This document shows positions 7,728-15,963 of a stretch of 64,000 bases of DNA, in pieces. Position 1 is the stretch's first letter. Each line of letters begins with the position of its first letter. The position numbers and the translations under genes are program-made. This stretch comes from Streptomyces sp. HNM0574 (GTDB lineage Bacteria; Actinomycetota; Actinomycetes; Streptomycetales; Streptomycetaceae): positions 1-64,000 of the forward strand of contig NZ_JAASAH010000020.1 of assembly GCF_012726235.1 (NCBI RefSeq), given 5' to 3'. Below the pieces are notes generated by a model that searched no databases, was not told the DNA's origin, and worked only from the letters and a program-made list of their open reading frames with translations.

Positions 7728-9131
7728 ATGAGCTTGTGGACCTCCCTGGAACCCGCCTCGGCGACCGTCGACCCCGGCGGCACGACGACCGTGCGGCTGC
7801 GGATACGCAACACCGGTGACGTTGTCGACGAGTACCGCTTCGAGCCCGTCGGCGACCCGGCACCGTGGACGAGAGTGGAGCCGCAGTCCCTGCGCCTGTA
7901 TCCCGGCACGACCGGGACGGTGGAGCTGACGTTCGCCCCGCCCCGCACCCCGGACGCGGCGGCCGGGCCGCATCCGTACGCGGTGCGCATCACCCCGACC
8001 GAGCATCCGGACGCGGTGACCGTGCCGGAGGGCAACCTCACGGTCACGCCGTTCACCGAGGTACGCGCCGACCTCGTACCCCCCACCGTGAAGGGGAGGT
8101 TCCGGGGGCGGCCGAAGCTGGCGGTCGACAACCTCGGCAACACCGGGCTCACCGCCTCGATCAGCGGCAGCGACACCGCGGACGAGCTGTCCTACGAGAT
8201 CCATCCGGGCAATGTGCAGATCGAGCCGGGGCGGGCCGCGTTCGTGGACGCCACGCTGCGGCCGAAGCAGATCGTCTGGTTCGGTTCGGCGCAGCAGCGG
8301 CCGTACACGATGGCGGTGCAGCGCTCCGGTGTGGAGCCGCTGGCCGTGGACGGCACCTATGTGCAGCGCGGGGTGCTGCCGCGCTGGCTCGCCACGTTCT
8401 GCACGGTGTTCCTGGCTCTGGCGATCACCTTCGTGGTGCTGTGGATGGCGTACAAACCGCAGGTGCGCACGGCCGCCACGGCAAAGAGCGAGGGCGCGGG
8501 GCAGAGCATCGCGCCGACGCCGAGCGACGCGCCGCCGGAGCCGGAGCAGCCGAAGGAGCCGGAGAAGCCCGAGGACGGCGGCGGAGGCGACGGCGGGGGC
8601 GGCGGGGGTGACAAGCCGCCGCCGCAGCCGCCGAAGAAGCAGGGTCCGGTGCCCGCGCGGAACGTGGCGCTGTACAACACGGCCACCGAGAAGTGCGCCG
8701 ACATCCCGGGCTTCGGGAAGGGCCGGGAGGCCGCTCCGGTGCGCCAGTTCGCCTGCGACAAGTCCCCGCGGGACAACCAGCGTTGGCACCTGGACGTGAA
8801 GCAGCCGAAGGGCGGCCCGGGCGGCCGCCCGCTGTTCCTGATCGTCAACGCCAAGGACGGGCTCTGCATGGACCTGCCCGAGTTCGGCGCCCAGCCCGTG
8901 CGTACGAAGGTGTGGGAGGGCCGCTGCAACGGCACGCCCGAGGACAACCAGCTGTGGTGGGCGGCCGAGCAGGACGACGGCTCGTACTGGTTCCGGAACT
9001 TCGCCAGCAACAACAAATGCCTGGACGTGGCGGGGAACCGCGTCCGGGACAACGACACCGACCTGATGCTGTTCGACTGCGCCACCACCGACGACCACGG
9101 GTGGCGGATCGTGAAGACGCAGGACAGCTGA
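7728..9131 (+). CDS. cisA: CisA-like single-pass membrane protein with ricin-type beta-trefoil domain
   Basis: The 467-residue protein has an N-terminal half (about 1-215) made of two Ig/NEW3-like beta domains with no signal peptide. A single hydrophobic helix follows at 218-241 (RWLATFCTVFLALAITFVV), then a Pro/Glu/Gly-rich linker to about 310. The C-terminal ricin-type beta-trefoil (about 312-467) has QRWHL, CMDLPEFG, NQLWW and CLDVAGN repeats. Basic residues after the helix are few, so I predict the N-terminus in the cytoplasm and the trefoil outside, where it could bind cell-wall glycans. In Streptomyces coelicolor a CIS-locus membrane protein called CisA is reported to link cytosolic CIS particles to the membrane. 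The position (between sheath/cargo and ATPase genes) and the layout here match my recollection of it, but orthology was not tested. Confidence 0.78.
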   Translation: MSLWTSLEPASATVDPGGTTTVRLRIRNTGDVVDEYRFEPVGDPAPWTRVEPQSLRLYPGTTGTVELTFAPPRTPDAAAGPHPYAVRITPTEHPDAVTVPEGNLTVTPFTEVRADLVPPTVKGRFRGRPKLAVDNLGNTGLTASISGSDTADELSYEIHPGNVQIEPGRAAFVDATLRPKQIVWFGSAQQRPYTMAVQRSGVEPLAVDGTYVQRGVLPRWLATFCTVFLALAITFVVLWMAYKPQVRTAATAKSEGAGQSIAPTPSDAPPEPEQPKEPEKPEDGGGGDGGGGGGDKPPPQPPKKQGPVPARNVALYNTATEKCADIPGFGKGREAAPVRQFACDKSPRDNQRWHLDVKQPKGGPGGRPLFLIVNAKDGLCMDLPEFGAQPVRTKVWEGRCNGTPEDNQLWWAAEQDDGSYWFRNFASNNKCLDVAGNRVRDNDTDLMLFDCATTDDHGWRIVKTQDS

Positions 9132-9139
9132 CCGCGCGC

Positions 9140-9163
9140 GGGGCGGGCCGCGTGGCCCGCCCC
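9140..9163. terminator. Bidirectional terminator between convergent CIS genes
   Basis: A perfect 10-bp stem (ggggcgggcc / ggcccgcccc) with a 4-nt loop fills the 34-bp gap between the convergent CisA-like and AAA+ genes. It can serve both strands. Confidence 0.75.
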
Positions 9164-9165
9164 CC

Positions 9166-11202
9166 TCACCAGCCGCCCTCGCCCGGGACCAGGCGCCCGG
9201 CCTTGCGGTACTCGCGGCGGGCGCCCTCCAGCAGGTCTTCGGTGGTCACCGCGCCGTCCGGCCGGGCGGCCGCGGCGTACGCGGCGGTGACGACGGCGCT
9301 GCGGATCGAGCCGCCGGAGAGCTCGAACTCGCGCGCGCAGGGCTCCGGTTCGGCGTCCTCGGCGCACGGTACGCCCGCGAGGCTGTGCCGCCACAGGGCC
9401 AGCCGCTGCCCGGCGTCGGGGAAGGGGAAGTCGACGACCAGGTCGAGGCGGCGGGTGAAGGCCTCGTCGATGTTCGCGCGCAGGTTGGTGGTGAGCAGCG
9501 CGATGCCGTCGAAGGACTCCAGGCGCTGGAGCAGGTAGGCGCTCTCCAGGTTGGCGTAGCGGTCGTGCGCGTCCTTCACGGCGGAGCGCTTGCCGAAGAC
9601 GGCGTCCGCCTCGTCGAAGAGCAGCACGGCGTCGGTGCGGTCGGCCTCGGTGAAGATCCGCTCCAGGTTCTTCTCGGTCTCGCCGACGTACTTGTCGACG
9701 ACGGAGGAGAGCTGGACGACGTAGAGGTCGAGGCCGAGTTCGGCGGCGACGACCTCGGCGGCCAGGGTCTTGCCCGTGCCGGACTCCCCGGCGAAGAGCC
9801 CCAGCACCCCGCGGCCCCGGCCGCCCCCGGCGCTCAACCGCCAGTCGCCGAGGACGCGTTGGCGGTGCCGGGCGCGCAGGGCGAGTTCCCGGAGCCGGTC
9901 CAGCGGCTCCTCGGGCAGGACGAGGTCCGGCCAGCCGACGTCGGGCCGGATGCGGCGGGCGTGCCGCTCCAGGCCCGAGGCGGACTGCTGGCGCGCGCCC
10001 AGGCGCAGGTGACCGGCGGTCACGGCGGTGCCCTCGAAGGCGGCGAGCTCGCGGGCGGCGCGCACGGCGCGGACGAGCCGGTCCCCGGCCAGCCGGTACG
10101 GGGCGACGGTGGCCTCCAGGTCGAAGTCCGGGGCCCCGCCGAGCGCGTCGGCCCACGCCTCGGTGGCCCCGCCGGCCGTGCCCGGCGCGTCCAGCACGAG
10201 CGGGTCGCGGGCGCACCAGCGCGGGTCGTAGGCGCGGGTGCCGCAGAACAGGACGGTCACGTCGGGCGCGGAGAGCGCCCGCAGCAGCGGCCCGGGCTCG
10301 TCCGGCAGCGGCGAGACGACGAGCGCGCGGCCGCGCAGCCGGGCCTCCCTGAGCACCTCGGCGTACGGTTCGGCGGCGTCGGAGGGGGCGGGCCCGGGGG
10401 TGAGGTGCAGGGCGTCCAGGCCGGCGGCGCGCAGGGCGGAGGCGGCGCAGCCGAGTCCGTCCCCCTCGCGGCGCTCCCGCAGGTGGGCCAGGAAGGGCCC
10501 GGCGGCGGCCCGTTCGGCGAGGCGGCGGGTGACGTGGTCCTCGTACGGGGCGGCCGGGGCGGTGAGCGGGCGGAGCCCTCCGGTGACGGCGGGGTCGGGG
10601 GTGTCGTCGCCGAGGAGGTGGGCGACGGTCCGGTCCGGGACGCGCAGGGTGCGGCTGAGGAAGGGCCGTTCGGGCTCCTCGACGGTGAGCAGCCCGTACG
10701 CGGTGAGCGGTGCCTCCGGATGGAAGGCGGCGCGCGCGCCGGGCCGGTGCGCGGGCAGCCCGCACAGGTCGAGGGCGAGGCCGACGGTGGCCCGGCGCCG
10801 GCTCACGTCGTCGTTGAGGTAGCCGTACAGCGGCTCGAAGGAGCGGTCGAGGTCGGGGGCGAGGGCGACGAGCAGCAGCCGCGCCTCCGTGGCGGTGAGG
10901 CCGAGGCGGCGGGCGAGCGGCGGGAGCCGGTCCCCGGGGTGCGCGCCGTCCTCCCACGTCCCGTCGCCGGGCGGGGCGGGGGTGGCCAGTGCGTGGCGTA
11001 CGGCCGTCTCGTCGAGGTAGAGGCCGCGCAGCGGGTCGGCCGCCGTCGGGTCGTCGGCGCTGCGCCGTTCCACCAGACGGGCCACGTGGGCGCGGAGCCG
11101 GGCCACCCGGGCCAGCAGCGCGTCGGCGGCGTCAACCGGGCTGTCGGCGCCGGGAGTCCGGGCGTCCGGTGCGGCGCCGTTGCGGTGGGTGCCGGTGGTC
11201 AT
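9166..11202 (-). CDS. cis15: CIS AAA+ ATPase
   Basis: This 678-residue protein carries a C-terminal AAA+ module: Walker A GESGTGKT near residue 472, Walker B LLFDEADAVFGK near 530, sensor TTNLRANID and an arginine-finger region FTRRLDLVVDFPF. The N-terminal 400 residues are an alpha-helical region plus a degenerate second ATPase-like part, the usual architecture of the Cis15/Afp15 ATPase found in nearly all extracellular CIS loci. The ATPase is needed for particle assembly in related systems, though the exact step is unknown. The ATG at 11202 overlaps the TGA of the DUF4255 gene (ATGA), so the two are coupled and should be made together. Confidence 0.9.
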   Translation of the reverse strand: MTTGTHRNGAAPDARTPGADSPVDAADALLARVARLRAHVARLVERRSADDPTAADPLRGLYLDETAVRHALATPAPPGDGTWEDGAHPGDRLPPLARRLGLTATEARLLLVALAPDLDRSFEPLYGYLNDDVSRRRATVGLALDLCGLPAHRPGARAAFHPEAPLTAYGLLTVEEPERPFLSRTLRVPDRTVAHLLGDDTPDPAVTGGLRPLTAPAAPYEDHVTRRLAERAAAGPFLAHLRERREGDGLGCAASALRAAGLDALHLTPGPAPSDAAEPYAEVLREARLRGRALVVSPLPDEPGPLLRALSAPDVTVLFCGTRAYDPRWCARDPLVLDAPGTAGGATEAWADALGGAPDFDLEATVAPYRLAGDRLVRAVRAARELAAFEGTAVTAGHLRLGARQQSASGLERHARRIRPDVGWPDLVLPEEPLDRLRELALRARHRQRVLGDWRLSAGGGRGRGVLGLFAGESGTGKTLAAEVVAAELGLDLYVVQLSSVVDKYVGETEKNLERIFTEADRTDAVLLFDEADAVFGKRSAVKDAHDRYANLESAYLLQRLESFDGIALLTTNLRANIDEAFTRRLDLVVDFPFPDAGQRLALWRHSLAGVPCAEDAEPEPCAREFELSGGSIRSAVVTAAYAAAARPDGAVTTEDLLEGARREYRKAGRLVPGEGGW

Positions 11203-11885
11203 CGGGCGCGGCGGCGCGCGAGGGCGGCCCGGCGGGCCTCGGCGACCTGGTGTGCGCGGTGGTGCCGCTCCCCCGCCGCGTCCGGGCCGCCGTCGACGGC
11301 GCGGGTGCGGACGGTGGCGCCCTCGGTCACCGGGGGCCCGGCGTCGTACTCGGGCGAGGCCGGGAACGGGGCGGTCACCACCACGTCGACGGACGGCTTG
11401 AGTTCGCCACCGAGCGCCGACCAGATCTCGGCGAGGGAGCGGGCCTCGGTCTGGATGCCCGCGACGGTGACCGGCACGGAGAGCCCCAACTCCCGCAGGG
11501 TGCCCGGGAGTTCCTCCGGCGGGACGACCTCGCGGACCAGCAGGGTGGCGAGCGCGGCGGACAGCAGCCGGTGCTCGTCCTGGGGTGCCTTGGTCCATGC
11601 CGTGAGCAGGTAGGAGAGCCGGAACCAGCGCGGCGGCTGGCGGCGTTTCCGGACCGCACCCTCCTCGTCGGTGACGGGGACGGTGCCGCGCTGGCGGCGG
11701 GCGACGTCCTCGCGGATGTCGTACAGGTAGAGGTTCAGGGCCGGGGCGTTGCGCCGGGCCGCCCAGTCGCGGGTGGGCGCCTCGAAGGCGAGGCCGATGC
11801 CGGAACCGGCCAGCGTGCCCTGGTCGAGCAGGCCCTTGAGGACTTCGTCCACCTCGTGGATCACCGTCGCGCTCCCGCCTGCCAT
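11199..11885 (-). CDS. cis16: CIS DUF4255 (Pvc16-type) terminator/cap protein
   Basis: The 228-residue product starts MAGGSATVIHEVDEVLKGLL and contains LNLYLYDIREDVARR, RRQPPRWFRLSYLLTAWT and EEHRLLSAALATLL-type segments. These are hallmarks of the DUF4255 N-terminal domain of Pvc16/Afp16, which caps tubes and sheaths in phage-tail-like particles. The C-terminal 60 residues are charged and probably disordered. It is first in a two-gene operon with the AAA+ ATPase. A strong hairpin upstream isolates it from the LuxR gene, so its promoter should lie in the 45 bp before its start or be read through from the regulator gene. Confidence 0.9.
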   Translation of the reverse strand: MAGGSATVIHEVDEVLKGLLDQGTLAGSGIGLAFEAPTRDWAARRNAPALNLYLYDIREDVARRQRGTVPVTDEEGAVRKRRQPPRWFRLSYLLTAWTKAPQDEHRLLSAALATLLVREVVPPEELPGTLRELGLSVPVTVAGIQTEARSLAEIWSALGGELKPSVDVVVTAPFPASPEYDAGPPVTEGATVRTRAVDGGPDAAGERHHRAHQVAEARRAALARRRAR

Positions 11886-11929
11886 CGCCGCACGGACCGT
11901 TCCGGCCCGGTGCCGATCATGCCCGTGGT

Positions 11930-12004
11930 GTCCCGTCCCCGGCAGGGACCGCCGGGGACGGGACGGGGGCACGGCCGGTTGCCCCCGGGGGCGGGCCGGC
12001 CGTG
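11930..12004 (-). terminator. Two adjacent hairpins after the LuxR gene
   Basis: The first is a perfect 14-bp stem (gtcccgtccccggc at 11930-11943, matching 11951-11964) with a 7-nt loop. The second has 9-bp arms (cacggccgg at 11970-11978 and ccggccgtg at 11996-12004) around a palindromic loop. Both lie between the LuxR stop and the DUF4255 start and should end the regulator transcript. Confidence 0.75.
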
Positions 12005-12013
12005 CCCTCACGG

Positions 12014-12745
12014 TCAGATGTAGCCCTCGCGCAGCGCGTACGCGACGGCGTGCGCGCGGTTGCGGAGGTGCAGACGGGTGGTGATCCCGTGCATGACGTT
12101 CTTGACGGTGCGTTCGGAGTAGGCGAGTTCCTCCGCGATCTCCGCGGTGTCCAGTCCCTCGGCGACCAGCCGCAGGACGTCGACCTCGCGCGGCACCAGC
12201 CCGGCGACGGGGGTGCCGGTCTGCTGGGCGGCGGAGCGCTGCATCGTGGCCACCCGGTTCAGCAGCCGGCCGAGCAGGTCGGCGGGCAGGTCGCCGTCGC
12301 CCTGCGCGGCGGCCAGCACGGCCTGCAACAGCCGCTGTTCGGTGGCCTCGTGGCGCCACACCACCGCGCCCACGCCGCACTCGATGACTTCCAGGAGTTC
12401 CGCCTCCCGCAGGTTCCGCACCACGAGGACGGCGTGCGCGCCCTCCCCGCGGACGAGTCTGCGCAGGCTGGTCAGGGTGCTCTCGTCCGGGGTCTCCCCG
12501 ATCAGTACCGCCACCGTCCCCGGAACGGCCGACTCCGTGACGTCGCGGAGGTCGATCTCGGGGTGCAGCCGTAACTGACTGACCGTCCCCGCGCGGGAGA
12601 TGGGGTCCTCGGAATGCACCACCACGGGGACCCGGGCCGGCCCGGTCGTGGCCGTGCGTCCCGTCCCCGTCGGTTCGGTGGTGATCGTTCCCCGTACCCG
12701 GCTCCGCCCCGTGCTTCGCACTGTACTGTTCAACTTTTCCCCCAT
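12014..12745 (-). CDS. LuxR/NarL-type regulator with degenerate receiver, TTA-containing
   Basis: The 243-residue protein has a ~45-residue low-complexity N-terminus, a receiver-like domain (from about VPVVVHSEDPISRAG) and a C-terminal LuxR helix-turn-helix (LVPREVDVLRLVAEGLDTAEIA, then AYSERTVKNVMHGI). The receiver lacks the acidic phospho-acceptor strand (VAVLIGETPDES in its place), so phosphorylation control is unlikely. A TTA leucine codon lies at 12572-12574 (residue 58), making translation dependent on the bldA tRNA. It is closely related along its length to the regulator at 15964-16590. The start at 12745 is uncertain because no strong ribosome site is visible; the conserved part starts some 45 residues in. 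Its place beside cis16-cis15 suggests it controls the CIS, but this is inference. Confidence 0.85.
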   Translation of the reverse strand: MGEKLNSTVRSTGRSRVRGTITTEPTGTGRTATTGPARVPVVVHSEDPISRAGTVSQLRLHPEIDLRDVTESAVPGTVAVLIGETPDESTLTSLRRLVRGEGAHAVLVVRNLREAELLEVIECGVGAVVWRHEATEQRLLQAVLAAAQGDGDLPADLLGRLLNRVATMQRSAAQQTGTPVAGLVPREVDVLRLVAEGLDTAEIAEELAYSERTVKNVMHGITTRLHLRNRAHAVAYALREGYI

Positions 12746-13179
12746 GCGGCAGTCGTCCCGCCGCAGTCGTATTTCGCCGAAGTGGTCATGGCCACGCCCT
12801 GGCCCCTGTCCCGAAACACTGATCACCGGCCCGCACGCGCACGGGCCTCCCCCGGGGACGCGGCACGCTGTCCCGACCGGCCCATCTCCGCGGGAGCACG
12901 CGCGCTCCCGGGGCCCCGGTTCCGGGCCGGGGCGCCGGCCCCGGTGGCGCCCTTCGTCCGGCGCGGCCGGGTCGCCGCGTCCCCGGACCCCCTGGTCCGG
13001 TGCTGATGCTGCCAGTTGCCATGTCCGTGTTCCCCCACTCGCCGGAGGCGCTGAACGCGGCCGCGATACGCGGGCACAGTGACCTCTACGCAGAACGGCG
13101 GCGAGCGGTTCACGGCTTTACGGAGCCGTCACGAACTTTGGCAGGAAATCGCCCTGTACGGGCCCCTCTCGGTACGCGC
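12746..13179. other. Intergenic region upstream of the LuxR gene
   Basis: No convincing gene is seen in this stretch. It must hold the promoter of the LuxR gene (minus strand). A plus-strand open frame from 13000 runs through the alkylsulfatase terminator and into that gene, shows no family features and is not called. Confidence 0.5.
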
Positions 13180-13210
13180 GTGGGCCCGGGCGGAGTCTGC
13201 CCGGGCCCAC
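13180..13210 (-). terminator. Terminator of the alkylsulfatase gene
   Basis: A perfect 12-bp stem (gtgggcccgggc / gcccgggcccac) with a 7-nt loop lies 25 bp past the minus-strand stop at 13235. Confidence 0.8.
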
Positions 13211-13234
13211 ACCCTTCTCAACCGCGCCGGTCCG

Positions 13235-15214
13235 TCACGGGGTCACGATGGCGAAGTTGGGGTTCGGCTCCTCCACCACGTCCCAGACCTTCTTCAGCAG
13301 CGAGGCGTCCCCCTTCACCTTGACGTCCCCGAGGCCCTTCCCGGTCACCAGCCCGATCAGCTGGGGCTTGGTCATGGTGAGGGTGACGTCGGCGTCCGGG
13401 TCGGTCTTGCCGTCGCTGAGGTAGGTCAACGCGCCGTTCCGGAGCGTCAGGTGCCACACGCGGTCCTCGGACGGCAGGTTCCAGTCCATCCGGAGGGTGA
13501 GGTCCCACGCCTCCGGCCCGTCGATCCGGACGGCCATCATGTCGATGAGCTGGTCGACGCTGAGGGCCTGCATCATGTCGCCGCCGGCCACGTTCGTCGG
13601 GGTTTTCTCGACGCCGCCGCGCAGTTCCTTGGCGCCGGTGAGGTAGAAGTTCCGCCACACGGCGTTCTCCGAGGCGTGCCCGAGGTCGGTGTAGACCTTC
13701 GCCAATTCCTGCTTGGCGGCCTCGTATTCGGGCTCGGCGAAGACGAGGTGGTTGAGCAGGGTGGCCGCGAACCGGAGGTCCTTCTCCTTGACGCATTTCT
13801 TCGCCTCGGCCAGCGCGGCCTTCTTTCCGCCCAGCGCCTTGACGTACCGCTTTCCCTGGGCGGCCGGCGGGTGCTCCCACAGGTGTGCCGGGTTTCCGTC
13901 GAACCAGCCCATGTAACGCTGGTATATCCCCTTGACGTTGTGGCTGAGCGAGCCGTAATAGCCGCGGTTCTCCCAGGCTTTCGCCAGGGCCGGCGGCAGG
14001 GTGATCTCTTCGGCGATCTCCGGGCCCGTCATTCCCCGGTTGATCATCCGCAGGGTCTGGTCGTGCATGTACGTGTACAGGTCGCGCTGGTTCTCCAGCA
14101 TTTCGCGGATGTTCTTCTCGCCCCACGTCGGCCAGAGGTGCGTCGTGAACATGACGTCCGCCTTGCCCTCGCAGAGTGCAATCGCCTCGTTCAGGCAATG
14201 CGCCCACTGCCGTGCGTCACGGACCGGCGCGCCGCGCAGCGTGATGATGTTGTGCATCGTGTGCAGAGCGATCTCCGCGATGCACACGGCGTTCAGCTCG
14301 GGCAGCAGGAAGTTCATCTCGGCGGGGGCTTCGGTCCCCGGCGTCATCTGGAACTCGAAGCGCACGCCGTCGATGACCTCGGTCTGCCCGGTCTCCGTGA
14401 CGTCCTTGGTGGGCGGCACCAGGCCCGTGGTGCCGGAGGCCGTGGTCTGTCCGAGTCCGCAGCCGATCTGCCCCGAGGCCGAACGCGGCAGCTGGGCGCC
14501 GTACATGTACGCGGCCCTGCGCTCCATGGCCGTGCCGGCGTACACGTTCTCGGCGGCGGCGTGCGCCATGAATCCCTCGGGAGCGAGAACGGGGATGTCG
14601 CCCGGCTCGCCGTCGGGCAGGACCCCTCGGCAGCCGCCGAAATGGTCGGCGTGGGTATGGGTGATGACGAGCCCGGTGACCTCGGTCTTTCCGGCCTTCT
14701 TCCCGCGGTGTTCCCGGTACAGCTCCAGTGCGGCGGCGGCTGTCTCGGCGGCGAGGAGAGGGTCGATGACAATGATTCCGCGATCCCCCTCGACCATCGT
14801 GATGTTCGACAGGTCGAGCCCGCGCACCTGATAGACCCGGTCGGTGACCTTGTAGAGGCCCTGCTTCGACGCGAGTTTCGACTGCCGCCAGAGGCTGTCG
14901 CTGGCGGTCCTGGGGGCGTCCCCCTTCAGGAAGTCGTAGGAATCGCTGTCCCAGACGACCTTTCCCTTCTCGTCCTTGACGACGCCGGGGGTGAGGGCCG
15001 CGATGAAGCCCTTGTCGGCGTCGGCGAAGTCGTCCTTGTCGCCGAAATCGAGTTCGCTCTCGTCGACGGCGCTGGGGGCGTCGCCCTTTCCGTAGGTGGT
15101 GGTGACGCCGTCCGGGTCGGGGCCGGGTTCGGACCCCACCGCGTATCCGGCGGAGGCGGCGACCGCGGTGACGCCCGCGGCGGCGATGAGAGAGCGTCGG
15201 TTCAGGGAAGTCAT
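13235..15214 (-). CDS. Tat-exported alkyl sulfatase-like metallo-beta-lactamase hydrolase
   Basis: The 659-residue protein begins MTSLNRRSLIAAAGV, a twin-arginine signal peptide; GAGGA stands 6 nt before this ATG. The metallo-beta-lactamase core has THTHADH at 185-191, the dinuclear zinc motif, followed by the helical dimerisation region and a C-terminal SCP2-like domain (RMDWNLPSEDRVWHLTLRNGAL, then DVTLTMTKPQL). This is the layout of SdsA1/BDS1-type alkyl sulfatases, which cleave the C-O bond of linear alkyl sulfates such as SDS and release an alcohol and sulfate outside the cell. Length fits the family. It is flanked by two paralogous LuxR-type regulators. The true substrate cannot be read from sequence. 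Confidence 0.88.
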   Translation of the reverse strand: MTSLNRRSLIAAAGVTAVAASAGYAVGSEPGPDPDGVTTTYGKGDAPSAVDESELDFGDKDDFADADKGFIAALTPGVVKDEKGKVVWDSDSYDFLKGDAPRTASDSLWRQSKLASKQGLYKVTDRVYQVRGLDLSNITMVEGDRGIIVIDPLLAAETAAAALELYREHRGKKAGKTEVTGLVITHTHADHFGGCRGVLPDGEPGDIPVLAPEGFMAHAAAENVYAGTAMERRAAYMYGAQLPRSASGQIGCGLGQTTASGTTGLVPPTKDVTETGQTEVIDGVRFEFQMTPGTEAPAEMNFLLPELNAVCIAEIALHTMHNIITLRGAPVRDARQWAHCLNEAIALCEGKADVMFTTHLWPTWGEKNIREMLENQRDLYTYMHDQTLRMINRGMTGPEIAEEITLPPALAKAWENRGYYGSLSHNVKGIYQRYMGWFDGNPAHLWEHPPAAQGKRYVKALGGKKAALAEAKKCVKEKDLRFAATLLNHLVFAEPEYEAAKQELAKVYTDLGHASENAVWRNFYLTGAKELRGGVEKTPTNVAGGDMMQALSVDQLIDMMAVRIDGPEAWDLTLRMDWNLPSEDRVWHLTLRNGALTYLSDGKTDPDADVTLTMTKPQLIGLVTGKGLGDVKVKGDASLLKKVWDVVEEPNPNFAIVTP

Positions 15215-15265
15215 GCGTTTCCTCAACTTTGCGGGGAACAGAAGGAGTACGCGTACGAGGCCCCA

Positions 15266-15293
15266 ACATGACAGCGCCCCAAGAGCGAGTCAA
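15266..15293 (-). promoter_or_regulatory. Candidate promoter of the alkylsulfatase gene
   Basis: Read on the minus strand, TTGACT (15288-15293) and TCATGT (15266-15271) are separated by 16 bp, and the start codon lies about 50 bp downstream. The -10 match is imperfect. Confidence 0.35.
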
Positions 15294-15805
15294 AAGTTCC
15301 CGGGGATTCGCTTAACTTTCCCTTACGGCCCCGGAGTTGAGGAATAAATAAAGAACGCGGAAGGGGCCGTGACTGCTTACCCGCCGCTCACTACGCCCAA
15401 CTCGACGCCAGCCGCCCCGAATTACGGCAAAGGCGGTTCCCGGCGAACCGTCCGTTCATCTCGCATTCCACTGCGCGACATCTGCGCTCCACCACCCGGC
15501 ACGGCACACCCGCACCCGGATCCAACCGGCCTTCCGCGCACTGTGACGCATCACGCAGAGCGCGGGACGGGCCCCGCCGGCGGCCGGTCCGGGACACCGG
15601 GTCTCCCCCGCCGTTCCTTTGCTACTTCCCGAAGCCGACGTACCGGCGGCAGGGCCCGGATGGCTGGATCGCGCACGTACGGCGCGCCGGGCGTGCGTCC
15701 AACTCGACCTGGGACAAAGGGAGTTGGCGACACGGGTAGTAGCGGGAAGGCACCTGCGGAGGGGGCCGGTTTCAGTCATCCGGGCAGTACCGACTTGACC
15801 CTCTC
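15294..15805. other. Gene-free divergent intergenic region
   Basis: Between the alkylsulfatase and the second LuxR gene lie about 750 bp without a supportable gene. The stretch is locally AT-richer near 15300-15360 (several A/T runs such as gaataaataaag). A plus-strand open frame from 15369 (146 codons) has no family features and biased composition. The length suggests a complex regulatory region or an untranslated leader. Confidence 0.5.
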
Positions 15806-15834
15806 TTGATGATCCAACCGACACCGGCTAACAA
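15806..15834 (+). promoter_or_regulatory. Candidate promoter of the second LuxR gene
   Basis: TTGATG (15806-15811), a 17-bp spacer and TAACAA (15829-15834) form a good sigma-70-type promoter; an overlapping TTGACC lies at 15795-15800. It would give a leader of roughly 125 nt before the GTG at 15964. Confidence 0.55.
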
Positions 15835-15963
15835 TTAGGCGGGCCTTACCGGCCGACCCCGAGACACATCCGAGGTGCACACCCCAGCAATTCCCGTTTC
15901 TCCGTTCTCCGTTAATTCACCGGCGCCTCGGCGGCGCGGAACCTCTGAGAAATAGGGGCGATA

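Noticed and set aside
13000..13323. 107-codon plus-strand frame
   Set aside because: It runs through the alkylsulfatase terminator and into that gene on the other strand, with no family features.
13079..15271. 730-codon plus-strand frame antisense to the alkylsulfatase
   Set aside because: Shadow of the real gene; the minus-strand protein has a Tat signal, zinc motif, ribosome site and terminator.
15369..15809. 146-codon plus-strand frame in the divergent control region
   Set aside because: No ribosome site, biased Pro/Arg/Thr composition and no recognisable domain.
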